Positions 26,575-35,594 of a stretch of 64,000 bases of DNA are shown one piece after another. This DNA is from SAR324 cluster bacterium (GTDB lineage: Bacteria > SAR324 > NAC60-12). Each line of letters begins with the position of its first letter. Within the stretch, counting starts at the first letter, position 1. The DNA lies in assembly GCA_028281495.1 (NCBI GenBank), contig JANQJU010000004.1, positions 1 to 64,000 on the forward strand, given 5' to 3'. The translations under genes were made by a program, and so were the position numbers. The notes beneath the pieces were generated by a model, which saw nothing but the letters and a program-made list of their open reading frames with translations, had not been told where the DNA came from and did no database searches.

Positions 26575-27837
26575 TTGAGTGATAACAGGGAAACTAAAAA
26601 ACAAAATATGGCGAACAACATACCTTTAGATAAACGAACCATTTCTGCATTACTGATCACCATCGCATTGATTGCGGTTTTAGGAGGCATTGCTGGCTTG
26701 CTACTGGGCATCAATCTGGAGTTTAGCCAAGAACAAGAACAAACCTCCACAACTCCTCAGGAACCCTCGTTCCCAGAGGCTCCGCCCGATTTTGAAGAGG
26801 AGGAAGTCACCCCAGACCCTCCTCCAGAACCAGTCGCGGACGACATCGCTACTGTGGATAACGACTCCACAACATTGCCGACTCTTCTTACAACGACGGC
26901 CGCTCCATCCACGACACTGCCGCCACCGACTACAAGCACGACTAGCTCCACTGTACCACCGACTACAGTTCCTAAAAAAACTCAACCGGCAAAAACTCAA
27001 CTGGCAAAAACTCCCGCTCCTCAAAAAAAACAGGAAACTTCTTCTACCAAGAAGCGATATCAACCGTTGCCTCCAACCTATCTGGCCGAAACTAAAGACA
27101 CACCTTGGCTGGTCATCAATCCTATGAAAACTTCAGACTACGCGACTTCGTGGCGGCCCCTTATGATTCGGCAAAAAAATCGGCTTCATTACCTAACGAT
27201 CCCCGAAGATGTACTTGCCAAACGCCCCTCCATGCAGTGGCAAATGGTCCAAGAGGGCAATAATCTCCAGGCTAAATTCAACAAAAGTTCTGGGAAGTAT
27301 GCCTTACAAGTACTTTCTATCGAAAGTGATCGTATTTATCGGGCCATTGAAGCTGCTCGGTTGTTGATGAATGATGGATATTATACATACTTGATTCGCA
27401 GTGAAGACAAAATCAACGGGCACTACTGGTATCGCGTACGAGTTGGTTTTTTCACAACAACCAAGATCGCAAAAGACACGGGTCGAGAAATTTTTTACCG
27501 CTATCGAGATCTCCGCTTATTCCCCAAAAACTACTGGCCTGTTCTGCCAAATGAATCCGAACTTGGCCCGGTGCTCGATCTGAACATGCATCAACGTCAA
27601 TGGGTCGTGGAATTGCCCCAGTACGACAGTGTGCAAAAAGCCACGGTGGACTTCGAAAAGGTCAATAGATTAGCCAACTTTGCCTACATTGCTCAGCAAC
27701 AAGATTCTCCGACCAGCAAACCGCGCTATCGTATGCGGCTTGGATTTTTCGGAAGCCGTTCCGCTGCGAGACAAGTCTTGGAACAGTTACGTCTTATCAA
27801 TCTGACCTTTGCACAATCCCAGCTCCTTCAACTGTAG
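26575..27837 (+). CDS. Membrane-anchored protein with two SPOR-like domains
   Basis: The 420-aa product has a short cytoplasmic start, one transmembrane helix (about 23-45), and a long Pro/Thr/Glu-rich spacer (55-160). Two SPOR-like domains follow, near 240-320 (YALQVLSIESDRIYRAIEAA, then YWYRVRVGFF) and 335-415 (WVVELPQYDSVQKATVDFEK, then YRMRLGFF). SPOR domains bind denuded glycan at the division septum, so this may be a cell-division or septal protein. The TTG start at 26575 is supported by GAGGAA six bases upstream; an ATG at 26608 is the alternative. It is divergent from leuA and 6 bp from the next gene. Confidence 0.82.
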   Translation: MSDNRETKKQNMANNIPLDKRTISALLITIALIAVLGGIAGLLLGINLEFSQEQEQTSTTPQEPSFPEAPPDFEEEEVTPDPPPEPVADDIATVDNDSTTLPTLLTTTAAPSTTLPPPTTSTTSSTVPPTTVPKKTQPAKTQLAKTPAPQKKQETSSTKKRYQPLPPTYLAETKDTPWLVINPMKTSDYATSWRPLMIRQKNRLHYLTIPEDVLAKRPSMQWQMVQEGNNLQAKFNKSSGKYALQVLSIESDRIYRAIEAARLLMNDGYYTYLIRSEDKINGHYWYRVRVGFFTTTKIAKDTGREIFYRYRDLRLFPKNYWPVLPNESELGPVLDLNMHQRQWVVELPQYDSVQKATVDFEKVNRLANFAYIAQQQDSPTSKPRYRMRLGFFGSRSAARQVLEQLRLINLTFAQSQLLQL

Positions 27838-27843
27838 ATTCCT

Positions 27844-29748
27844 ATGAAACCCATCAAACAACCCTTTGGCACTTGGTCTAGTAATTTCACGCCCAACCTC
27901 CTTTCCAGCACCATCGGTTTGGGAGAACCGTTATGGGACCCGCAAGGAGAACATCTCATCTGGGTGGAACAGCGCAACGGAGCCGGGCGTTTATTGGTTT
28001 CCGACCGATCTGGTGATTGCCCCAAAGAATTCACACTAGGCCAAAACGTGCGTGCCCATGTGGGATATGGGGGAGGCAATTTTTGTGTCAATAATGAATG
28101 TGTGGTGTTCGTGGGAAATAATGGCAACTTGTATCGCCAAACTCTCCACAGTGGAGATGCTGTGGCTCTGACTCCGGGTTTTGGCCAATGCGCATTTCCC
28201 CAGATCTCTCCCAATGGCCGATGGGTGGCTTATATTTACGAGCTGAATGGTGAAAACGGCATCGCGGTTGTTTCTATGGATGGCAAACGTTGGCCCCAAA
28301 AGTTGATCACAGGCGCCGATTTTTACATGGATCCTCGATGGTCTTCCGATGGTATGAGTTTAGCGTGGATTTGCTGGAATCATCCCAACATGCCTTGGGA
28401 TGGCACACTCTTGCAAATAGCCTCTTTGGAAGATGCTGGAGCGCCTTATTGTCTTCAAGAAAACATCCGCACGCTGGCGGGTGGAGATTCAATATCAGTG
28501 ATTCAACCCGAATTCTGCCCGACATCCAACAGCTTGAGTTATATCAGTGACGAAAACGGTTGGTATAATTTATATTTGTACGATCTGGACACCCATACCA
28601 CAAAACACTTGAATCAAGATGCAGCAGAATACGGAGGACCAGCCTGGGTCTTGGGTATGCGTTGGTATGGCTGGATGCCCGATGGACAGTCCCTCGTTGC
28701 CATTCGCAGTGAACAAGGTTTTGCCTCATTGCAATCGATTGATCGTGAAACTGGACAGCAGCGCCCCTTGTCGGTTGAGGGCCTCGACTACACCCAATTG
28801 AACACAATCAGCATTTCATCCCAAGGTGAGCTAGCCGTGTTGGCATCCCGGCCAGACACCCCCACGCGTCTGATCACCGCCAAGCTCCAACAGCCGATTT
28901 CGTCAGTTCGTATTTTACAGCGGTCTAATATCGAACAACTCCCTACCAAAGAATATTCGCAACCCACTCCGATCCAGTGGAATAACGAACACGAACAAAC
29001 CATCTATGGGCTTTTTTACCAACCCCAAAATCCCCGCTACCGTAGTGATGGTCTGCCCCCACTCATCATCCAAATACATGGAGGCCCCACCAGTCAAACC
29101 TTGCCTATCTGGAAGGCCGATGCTCAATATTTCACGTCACGAGGCTATGCCTATTTGGATTTGAATTATCGAGGGAGTAGCGGATACGGACGAACTTATC
29201 GCGATTTACTTAAAGGACAATGGGGAGTTTTTGATGTGGACGATGCCATTTCTGGCGCGCAGTATTTGGTGGAACAAAAGCAAGTGGATGGAAGGCGTTT
29301 GGTCATCAAAGGAGGGAGTTCTGGAGGCTACACGGTGCTCCAAGCAATGGTCAATCATCCTAAATTTTTCTGTGCAGGAATCTGCTCCTACGGAATTTGT
29401 GATCTATTCAATCTAGCCAAAGATACTCATAAATTCGAAGCTCACTACACCGATTCGTTAATCGGCCCTTTGCCTGCCGCACAATCCATCTATTTCGAAC
29501 GCTCGCCAATTTTTTTCGCCGAACGCATCCAAAACCCGTTGATTCTGTTTCAAGGAGACGAGGATAAAATCGTTCCTCCAAATCAAGCGGAGGCCATCGT
29601 CAAGGCACTCAGTCAACACAAAGTTCCTCACGAGTACCACTTGTTCAAAGGCGAAGGACACGGATGGCGACGTTCCGAAACCATTGTGGCCTATTACCAA
29701 GCTATCAACAACTTTCTGGAACGTTACGTCGTATTTGGAAGAAATTGA
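27844..29748 (+). CDS. S9 family prolyl oligopeptidase-like peptidase
   Basis: The 634-aa product has an N-terminal beta-propeller (about 20-390, WD/PD40-like units such as FPQISPNGRWVAYIYELN). The alpha/beta-hydrolase domain (about 390-634) has the nucleophile in KGGSSGGYTV, Asp in FQGDEDKIVPP, and His in KGEGHGW. This is the S9C (acylaminoacyl peptidase / dipeptidyl aminopeptidase) pattern. There is no signal peptide, so action in the cytoplasm on short peptides is likely. The gene starts 6 bp after the SPOR gene and ends inside a 37-bp tandem duplication. Confidence 0.93.
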   Translation: MKPIKQPFGTWSSNFTPNLLSSTIGLGEPLWDPQGEHLIWVEQRNGAGRLLVSDRSGDCPKEFTLGQNVRAHVGYGGGNFCVNNECVVFVGNNGNLYRQTLHSGDAVALTPGFGQCAFPQISPNGRWVAYIYELNGENGIAVVSMDGKRWPQKLITGADFYMDPRWSSDGMSLAWICWNHPNMPWDGTLLQIASLEDAGAPYCLQENIRTLAGGDSISVIQPEFCPTSNSLSYISDENGWYNLYLYDLDTHTTKHLNQDAAEYGGPAWVLGMRWYGWMPDGQSLVAIRSEQGFASLQSIDRETGQQRPLSVEGLDYTQLNTISISSQGELAVLASRPDTPTRLITAKLQQPISSVRILQRSNIEQLPTKEYSQPTPIQWNNEHEQTIYGLFYQPQNPRYRSDGLPPLIIQIHGGPTSQTLPIWKADAQYFTSRGYAYLDLNYRGSSGYGRTYRDLLKGQWGVFDVDDAISGAQYLVEQKQVDGRRLVIKGGSSGGYTVLQAMVNHPKFFCAGICSYGICDLFNLAKDTHKFEAHYTDSLIGPLPAAQSIYFERSPIFFAERIQNPLILFQGDEDKIVPPNQAEAIVKALSQHKVPHEYHLFKGEGHGWRRSETIVAYYQAINNFLERYVVFGRN

Positions 29749-29817
29749 ACGCTGCGTTTTACGACCGTTTTGTGATCAAAATTGAACGCTGCGTTTTACG
29801 ACCGTTTTGTGATCAAG
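29744..29817. repeat. Two-copy 37-bp tandem duplication across convergent gene ends
   Basis: The unit starting ATTGAACGCTGCGTTTTACG occurs at 29744-29780 and again at 29781-29817, identical except for the last base. The first copy contains the stop of the S9 peptidase gene. The second contains the stop and last codons of the GT2 gene on the other strand, so the spacer between the genes was created or widened by the duplication. Confidence 0.9.
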
Positions 29818-30665
29818 GTTGCGAGCAACCCCATCAAATAGATTTGCAATCCTGCTAGAAATAGACTCACCGAAAAATTTCCTACATGGGAAACCACGAT
29901 ATAGTCTCGTAAACCTTTTACTAATCCAACCGTCATACAGAATGCCGCAATAGGCCCGAAGATACGCAAAGGGTTGAAGTAAAGTCCCAGGCGTCCTACG
30001 AGCTTGAAAAAGCGATAGGTATCGGCAATCGGGCGAATCGAAGACTTGCCTTGGCGTTTGTAATAATCGATGGGCACGTTTTCGATAATATACCCGTGGC
30101 CGATCGCTGACATGGTCAATGTGGAGGTCAATGAAAAACCATCTGGATACAATGACCAAAATTTCAAGGCCATCTCTCGTTTGAATAAACGCATGCCAGA
30201 ATTGAGATCCACAATGGTTTCATTGGCAAGAAAGGAGGCGTAGCGATTCAAGACAAATTTGGGAAATTGTCGCATCCACGGAACGTCGCTCAACTTACGA
30301 GTGCCGACAACCATATCCGCGTGATTCGTTTTTTCAAGTAAGGTGGGGAAGTCATGATTGGGATAAGTCCCATCCGAGTCGGTAATTCCAATCCAAGCAT
30401 GGGAAGTGTGTTGCATCCCGGTTTTGATGGCAGCGCCATAACCTTTATTGTGGTCGTGCTCCAACACCGTGACATGTTCTTCTTCATTCAAAGTTGAATA
30501 ATCGTATTGTATGCCGGAGCCATCATTCACAATCAGGATATCGTAATTCCAATCTAAATTGGAAAACGCCTGCTGGATGGCCGATACGGTGTCTTGCACG
30601 ACCGGGAGCGATTCTTTGTAAGTCGGGATGATGATTGCTACTGATCGGGAAGTCATCTCAGCCAT
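29796..30665 (-). CDS. Family 2 glycosyltransferase (polyprenyl-phosphate sugar synthase type)
   Basis: The 289-aa product has a GT-A fold resembling dolichyl/undecaprenyl-phosphate sugar synthases. It starts AIIIPTYKESLP, with the nucleotide-binding LIVNDGS, the metal-site DSDGTYP near residue 107, and a later LNSGMRLFKRE. Two transmembrane helices lie at about 233-285. Such enzymes load a sugar onto a lipid carrier that GtrA-type flippases move across the membrane. The gtrA gene lies 27 bp upstream in the same operon, which supports this role. The last codons lie in the 37-bp duplication. Confidence 0.9.
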   Translation of the reverse strand: MAEMTSRSVAIIIPTYKESLPVVQDTVSAIQQAFSNLDWNYDILIVNDGSGIQYDYSTLNEEEHVTVLEHDHNKGYGAAIKTGMQHTSHAWIGITDSDGTYPNHDFPTLLEKTNHADMVVGTRKLSDVPWMRQFPKFVLNRYASFLANETIVDLNSGMRLFKREMALKFWSLYPDGFSLTSTLTMSAIGHGYIIENVPIDYYKRQGKSSIRPIADTYRFFKLVGRLGLYFNPLRIFGPIAAFCMTVGLVKGLRDYIVVSHVGNFSVSLFLAGLQIYLMGLLATLITKRS

Positions 30666-30692
30666 AACACCTGCCTCTCGAAAGTTAACAAT

Positions 30693-31106
30693 TCATGGGG
30701 AGTGGGATTTTTGGAAAACGAAACGATTATAAATAAAAAATTTCACAAGCAGCAAGATGGCTGTTGACGTACACAAGGCCGGAAGATAATGCCAACCCAA
30801 GCCTTGATGCAAAGCCTGCATCAACAATCCGTCAGCTGCTAAAAAGGAGAACGAGACACAGGAATACTTCGCCAACCGCCACCAAAATTGGTCATGAACC
30901 TGAAAAATGAAATAACGATTGACCACGAAATATAAAACAAAACTGATCGCCAACCCAACTCGATATGCCACAACAGGGTCCAGAATTGCCAGTTCCGTCA
31001 TAGCGGCAGTGAACCCTGCACGAAAGGCCCACACCGCCCCCCCTCCGCTCAAGAAACGCAAAAATTTTTTAATAAAGGCTTCCCATTGAATCGACTGCCA
31101 CTGCAT
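30693..31106 (-). CDS. GtrA family membrane protein
   Basis: The 137-aa product has four hydrophobic helices and the GtrA look (FLSGGGAVWAFRAGFTAAMTE near the start, VAYRVGLAISFVLYFVVNRYFIF in the middle, and a terminal FFIYNRFVF). GtrA proteins are thought to flip lipid-linked sugars for O-antigen, teichoic acid or arabinan decoration. The ATG at 31106 overlaps the preceding stop (TGATG), and the in-frame TTG at 31109 is not needed. It is paired with the GT2 gene downstream. Confidence 0.9.
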   Translation of the reverse strand: MQWQSIQWEAFIKKFLRFLSGGGAVWAFRAGFTAAMTELAILDPVVAYRVGLAISFVLYFVVNRYFIFQVHDQFWWRLAKYSCVSFSFLAADGLLMQALHQGLGWHYLPALCTSTAILLLVKFFIYNRFVFQKSHSP

Positions 31107-32266
31107 CAATTGTCCTTATTGGAGTCGGCATTCAAGTTCGCCGTTAAATTCATCATGTCTTCCTTCAAAATAATTTGAGAGAGCTGCAAGGCTTGTCCTT
31201 CTGGAATAAACTGAATTGGCGGAAGCCGCATTTCCCACTGATGGATCTGCTCCTGCACTTGTTCCACATACACTTGCAACGTTTGGTCAAGCCACTCGGA
31301 TAGCTCTGAGGTTTCGGATTCCACCTCCACTTCAAACTGAGAATCAGTCCCCCACGAAATCCAAACTTCCTTTCCTCTGTTGTGCAGTTGCGGATGCAAT
31401 CGAAGCAAAAGTTTCACACCAATCGTGGCGACCTGGTTCTCTGATGTGGATTGAGGTTGAAATTCTAGAGGCACTCGCAATTGCATTTCTCCAGGGGCCA
31501 CTTGTGTTCCAGGATGGATATCTAACACTGGCGCAGCAGGCATCCGTAGCAAAAATCCAGAAAGCGTAGCTTGCACTTGAGGCGATTCCATCACTTTTGC
31601 GAAAATTTGGGGCGCTAAGTGTTCTAAAGCGGCATTAGCGGAGACTTCATTGACTGAGATCGCAAACATTTCTTGCGCCAATTCGTCCGGTACAGGGGGG
31701 GAACCATTGAGTTGCAATAAAACTCCCCGGTTTCGAAACCGGATAGCTGCAAGTTCCACGGGAATGTTCAAATCTGATCCTAAGTTCAATCCGTCGATCT
31801 TTTTCCAAACCACCACCCGATCAATGGCTGTTTCTAAAATCGGCACCAAAATGGGTTGCAAAAAAGGCTGATTTTTCAGTTTGAGCCGCTTCACTCGGCC
31901 TTTTGAGAGCATAATGCGCTTTTTTTCTGGAAGATAGACGGTACCAAACGTCACCTCCATAAAACCCGATGTGTCGATCAACGTGTCTTCTTTGGCAGAG
32001 GACGTGAACTTTTTGTACCAAAAGTCAGTTTTGACTTGGGCTTGTCCGTTTTTCAAACGCAGGCGCACGTTTTCAAATCCAAACGATTGGTCCTTTTCTG
32101 TGGAGACATCTTGCCCGTGATAGGTTGAGGACAGATGCGCTTGTAAAAAGGCTTCTGACACCGAAATCGAAACACCGACGGGATCTTTCCAAGGTTCTTC
32201 CGCTAGGGCGTTTGAGAAAAAAAGAACAATTCCCGAAAGGCATAGGGCACAGCAAATTTTAGTCAT
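31106..32266 (-). CDS. Exported protein of unknown function, possible lipid-binding fold
   Basis: The ATG at 32266 overlaps the UshA-like stop (ATGA) and gives a clean signal peptide (MTKICCALCLSGIVLFFSNALA); the upstream extension is rejected. The 386-aa product is mostly beta-strand. The region around residues 90-150 (KRIMLSKGRVKRLKLKNQPF, then LVPILETAIDRVVVW) loosely resembles the tubular lipid-binding YceB/DUF1439 type. That is a weak visual match. It sits in an operon with a nucleotidase, GtrA and GT2, so it may act on envelope lipids. Confidence 0.7.
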   Translation of the reverse strand: MTKICCALCLSGIVLFFSNALAEEPWKDPVGVSISVSEAFLQAHLSSTYHGQDVSTEKDQSFGFENVRLRLKNGQAQVKTDFWYKKFTSSAKEDTLIDTSGFMEVTFGTVYLPEKKRIMLSKGRVKRLKLKNQPFLQPILVPILETAIDRVVVWKKIDGLNLGSDLNIPVELAAIRFRNRGVLLQLNGSPPVPDELAQEMFAISVNEVSANAALEHLAPQIFAKVMESPQVQATLSGFLLRMPAAPVLDIHPGTQVAPGEMQLRVPLEFQPQSTSENQVATIGVKLLLRLHPQLHNRGKEVWISWGTDSQFEVEVESETSELSEWLDQTLQVYVEQVQEQIHQWEMRLPPIQFIPEGQALQLSQIILKEDMMNLTANLNADSNKDN

Positions 32267-33954
32267 TTTCGCTTTAAAAAAGATTGGCAGGCAACAGGCA
32301 AAGGAAGTGAGGCATCTTGTAAAAAAGCAAATACCAGATCTCTCAATGTGTGTGAGGTTTGTTGTTGCTTTTGAGAAGGATGCAGCAAAGCGTTTGCAGC
32401 TAAACCACCACCGCCATTCCAGTGATAATTGGTCATCCATACCGAATACTGCTGCAAAGGGTTGAGGTTTTGTGAGCTGCGATTGTTCCGCAATATCAAT
32501 TTGGTATGTGAATCTTCAAAAGACACATGAAATCCACCGGGACTCAACAAGGAACTGTAATGGAAGCGAAGTCCCTGAGCTTGACGCCGGTAGGGCGTTA
32601 ACAAGATTTCCATCTGGCGTCCATACAGAAGAGCCTGAATTAAAAAATTATCATACGGAAGCCAACGGAACAAATGAAGCCTTTTCACAAGCTGTGGCAG
32701 CGAGTTCTTAGAAATATAAGCCCATCGCCAGCGCCCTGGTAACAAGGAAAAAGAACTTGTTTCCGAAATCCTTTGTGCCACTCGATGAGAGACTTCTGCT
32801 CCACATTGATAAAAACCCTCCTGCGAAGGGTTTGCCACCAACCAAACAGAAGTCGGGGTTTCTAAATAATCATGCACTGGCCTGAGCAACGCATCCGCGC
32901 GTTCCTCCAACTTCTTGGATGGATTCGATCTTGCTTTGAGAAAATCATACTCCTGATGATGCAGCTTCCACCGTCCCTGGTGTTCTTTCAGAAATAACTT
33001 CACAACACTTACCCCCTCCCCCCAGCTTCCTGGACCCACCATAGGTGTTCGAAAGCGTGTCAATCGATTCGTTGCTGTCTTAGGATAAGCTCGATGCGCA
33101 TGCCCTGATATAATTACATCAAAGCCTTCTACATGGTCTGCAATCACCCCTGCCGCATTGGGCAATGCCACCCCTTGACGCAACGCGATGGATTGATCGT
33201 AACGCAGATTGTGTCCGCTGTGGAATAAACCAATCAGTACATCTACCTGCTCTTGCTCTCTCAAAATAGGGACCCATTTCTGAGCAGCGATTGCCATATC
33301 TTGAAATGCCAACCCTTGAAGATGCTCTGCATTGATCCACATGGGAGTTCCTGGTGTGACCATCCCCAAGATTCCCACACGCACACCGTTTCGTTCTACC
33401 ACCCGATACGGTGGGAGCGCCGGTGTGTCTTTCACAGTTCTCAGATTGCTAGCCAACCATGGAAATTGCGAAACCTCTAAGGCCGATTGCAACACTCGAG
33501 GCGGCGGTTCGAAATCATGATTCCCAATCGCAACGGCGTCATAACGCAAAGCGTTCATCAGAGTCACAATGGGTAAGGTCGTCTTTTCTTTATGTTCATA
33601 GCTATAGAAATAGGCACTTGCACTGCCTTGGAGTGTATCGCCTGCATCCAACAGCAACAGATGAGGATAGGTTTCCCTCAACTGCTCAATAAGCGGAGCG
33701 ATGTGTAGAATTCCTTGGGCGGGGCGTTCTGGGAATACGTGTTTTGTCGAAACCCATCCATGAAGATCCGAAGTGGCCACAATGACCACCTTAGCCACCG
33801 CGTTCGGAGCCGCGGCAAGGAAGGGTTGGTGTTTGATGGAAAAAGGTGCCTGTTGGATGTGAGTAAGCCACGGAAGAGGCGGTTTCCCGAAACACACCGA
33901 CACATACCCACATAATAAAACCGTCATTCCCAGCACGATTTTCCATCGATTCAT
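32263..33954 (-). CDS. UshA-like 5'-nucleotidase / metallophosphoesterase
   Basis: The ATG at 33954 has AGGTGAG six bases upstream, giving 563 aa. A signal peptide (MNRWKIVLGMTVLLCGYVSVCFG) leads to a calcineurin-like phosphoesterase domain. Metal-site motifs are TSDLHGW, LLDAGDTLQGSA, AIGNHDFE and IISGHAHR. The C-terminal half matches the 5'-nucleotidase substrate domain, with YQCGAEVSHRVAQR near residue 385. These periplasmic enzymes release phosphate from nucleotides or cyclic nucleotides. It is the first gene of a four-gene operon ending in GT2. Confidence 0.9.
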   Translation of the reverse strand: MNRWKIVLGMTVLLCGYVSVCFGKPPLPWLTHIQQAPFSIKHQPFLAAAPNAVAKVVIVATSDLHGWVSTKHVFPERPAQGILHIAPLIEQLRETYPHLLLLDAGDTLQGSASAYFYSYEHKEKTTLPIVTLMNALRYDAVAIGNHDFEPPPRVLQSALEVSQFPWLASNLRTVKDTPALPPYRVVERNGVRVGILGMVTPGTPMWINAEHLQGLAFQDMAIAAQKWVPILREQEQVDVLIGLFHSGHNLRYDQSIALRQGVALPNAAGVIADHVEGFDVIISGHAHRAYPKTATNRLTRFRTPMVGPGSWGEGVSVVKLFLKEHQGRWKLHHQEYDFLKARSNPSKKLEERADALLRPVHDYLETPTSVWLVANPSQEGFYQCGAEVSHRVAQRISETSSFSLLPGRWRWAYISKNSLPQLVKRLHLFRWLPYDNFLIQALLYGRQMEILLTPYRRQAQGLRFHYSSLLSPGGFHVSFEDSHTKLILRNNRSSQNLNPLQQYSVWMTNYHWNGGGGLAANALLHPSQKQQQTSHTLRDLVFAFLQDASLPLPVACQSFLKRK

Positions 33955-34184
33955 ACGCAACTCACCTTACAACTCATGAGAAAACACCGAGGAGTATACA
34001 AGAAGCTGACTGTGGGATACTACTAGGAAAGCGCCAAGGAACTCGCCGGGAAAACACAAGGGGACCTGATCAGAAAACACAGAGAAACTCACGGTATTGA
34101 GTATCAAATCGGTATATGTTATTGGTGCATTTGGTTACTACAATGCTTTGATTTTTCGAAAACTTACTTACCATAAGGTTGGCT

Positions 34185-34337
34185 ATGATTTCTGAAGAAG
34201 TCTTTTATCTCTTCATATTTCCTTGGATGGCGGTGATTGCTTCAGTCCCCGGTGTGATGATCACATTTTTAATGGTGGGAATCGTCGGGCAATTGCTCAA
34301 CTACCTCCCTTCTGAAAAAGACCAAACTAAAGAATAA
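34185..34337 (+). CDS. Small membrane protein (50 aa) upstream of thiI
   Basis: An ATG at 34185 opens a 50-codon frame ending 5 bp before thiI. The peptide starts MISEEVFYLFIFPWMAVIAS and has one or two hydrophobic helices (about 7-44) and a charged end (SEKDQTKE). AAGG lies upstream. Codon use and the tight spacing to thiI support a real gene. The role is unknown. Confidence 0.55.
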   Translation: MISEEVFYLFIFPWMAVIASVPGVMITFLMVGIVGQLLNYLPSEKDQTKE

Positions 34338-34342
34338 TCCGA

Positions 34343-35533
34343 ATGCCCTCGCTTATCATTCGCTACTCGGAAATTGGACTCAAAGGAAAAAATCGCCAAT
34401 TTTTCGAAGGACGGCTGGAACGGAATATTCGTAAGCATCTTGCGTTGTACGATTGTAAAATCCGCCCTCAGTTTCGTCAGATGGAAATTTCGGTGAATGG
34501 CCCCATTGAACCGGTGATCAAAATTTTGCAAAAAATTCCGGGGGTTGCCAATATCCATCCCACGACTTTCGCAGATTTGTCCCTTGACAGCATCAAACAA
34601 AAAAGCCGAGAGGCAGTCGCTCCCTTGCTGGAACATCAGCACTCGCCCAACTTCCCATTTCGGGTCCGTGCCCGTCGCAACAATCAACATTTCCCACTGA
34701 CTTCCCCAGAAATCGAACGCGAAGTGGGAGCGGATTTACTGCAAGCTTTCCCTCACCTAAAAGTCAATTTGGATCACCCTTCACTCGAAGTTGGCATTGA
34801 AATTTGGGATCAACATGCTGTGATCTATCCTCAAAAAATAGCCGGACTTGCAGGGCTGCCAGTCAATCATCGAGAGCGTGTCATTTCCTTGATCAGTGGG
34901 GGTATCGATAGTCCTGTTGCCAGTTGGATGATTATGAAGCGTGGTTGCCAAGTCATTTACACCTACTTCCATAGCTTTCCTTTTGTAGGCGAACAAACCA
35001 AAGAAAAAGTGTTCGATTTAGTGAAGCTACTCAGCCAATACCAACCTACCACCCGGCTTTATGTCGTGCCTTTTGCAGAAATCCAAAAAGCAATCAAAGC
35101 CCACACTCCTGAACGCTATCGGACCTTGCTTTACCGACGCCAAATGAATCTGATTGCCAACCGCATTGCTCACCAAGAGAAAGCCTATGCCTTAGTCACG
35201 GGAGATTCCCTCTCTCAAGTGGCCAGCCAAACCCTACGTAACCTCGTGTGTACTACTGAAAACGCAGAACTCCCAATTCTACGCCCTCTGATCGGCATGG
35301 ATAAAGATCAAATTATCAGCTTTTCTCGATCTATCGGCACCTTCCCAATTAGCATTCAAGATGCCCCTGACTGCTGCACTGTGTTCCAGCCGCGTCACCC
35401 GGCCACCAATGCCCACCCTCATGAACTCCATAAAGCCGAACATCATTTGGATCTCGACACCTTGATCCAAAATTCACTCGATGGTTGCGAAATCTACAAC
35501 TATTCCTGCACTGAAAATCAGGCTATAGTTTGA
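34343..35533 (+). CDS. thiI: tRNA 4-thiouridine synthase ThiI
   Basis: The 396-aa product has an N-terminal ferredoxin-like part and THUMP domain (about 60-165) for tRNA binding. The PP-loop pyrophosphatase has SGGIDSPVASW near residue 183. The C-terminus has the DCCTVFQPRHP segment typical of short ThiI, and there is no rhodanese domain. It activates U8 of tRNA for sulfur insertion and in some species also supplies sulfur for thiamine. Without rhodanese, sulfur must come from a cysteine desulfurase acting directly. It is followed 61 bp later by larE, another PP-loop sulfur enzyme. Confidence 0.95.
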   Translation: MPSLIIRYSEIGLKGKNRQFFEGRLERNIRKHLALYDCKIRPQFRQMEISVNGPIEPVIKILQKIPGVANIHPTTFADLSLDSIKQKSREAVAPLLEHQHSPNFPFRVRARRNNQHFPLTSPEIEREVGADLLQAFPHLKVNLDHPSLEVGIEIWDQHAVIYPQKIAGLAGLPVNHRERVISLISGGIDSPVASWMIMKRGCQVIYTYFHSFPFVGEQTKEKVFDLVKLLSQYQPTTRLYVVPFAEIQKAIKAHTPERYRTLLYRRQMNLIANRIAHQEKAYALVTGDSLSQVASQTLRNLVCTTENAELPILRPLIGMDKDQIISFSRSIGTFPISIQDAPDCCTVFQPRHPATNAHPHELHKAEHHLDLDTLIQNSLDGCEIYNYSCTENQAIV

Positions 35534-35594
35534 ACATGCTAGCCGACATTCACATTCATCACACCCTATGCTCTGCAACATGAACGAGGAATTT

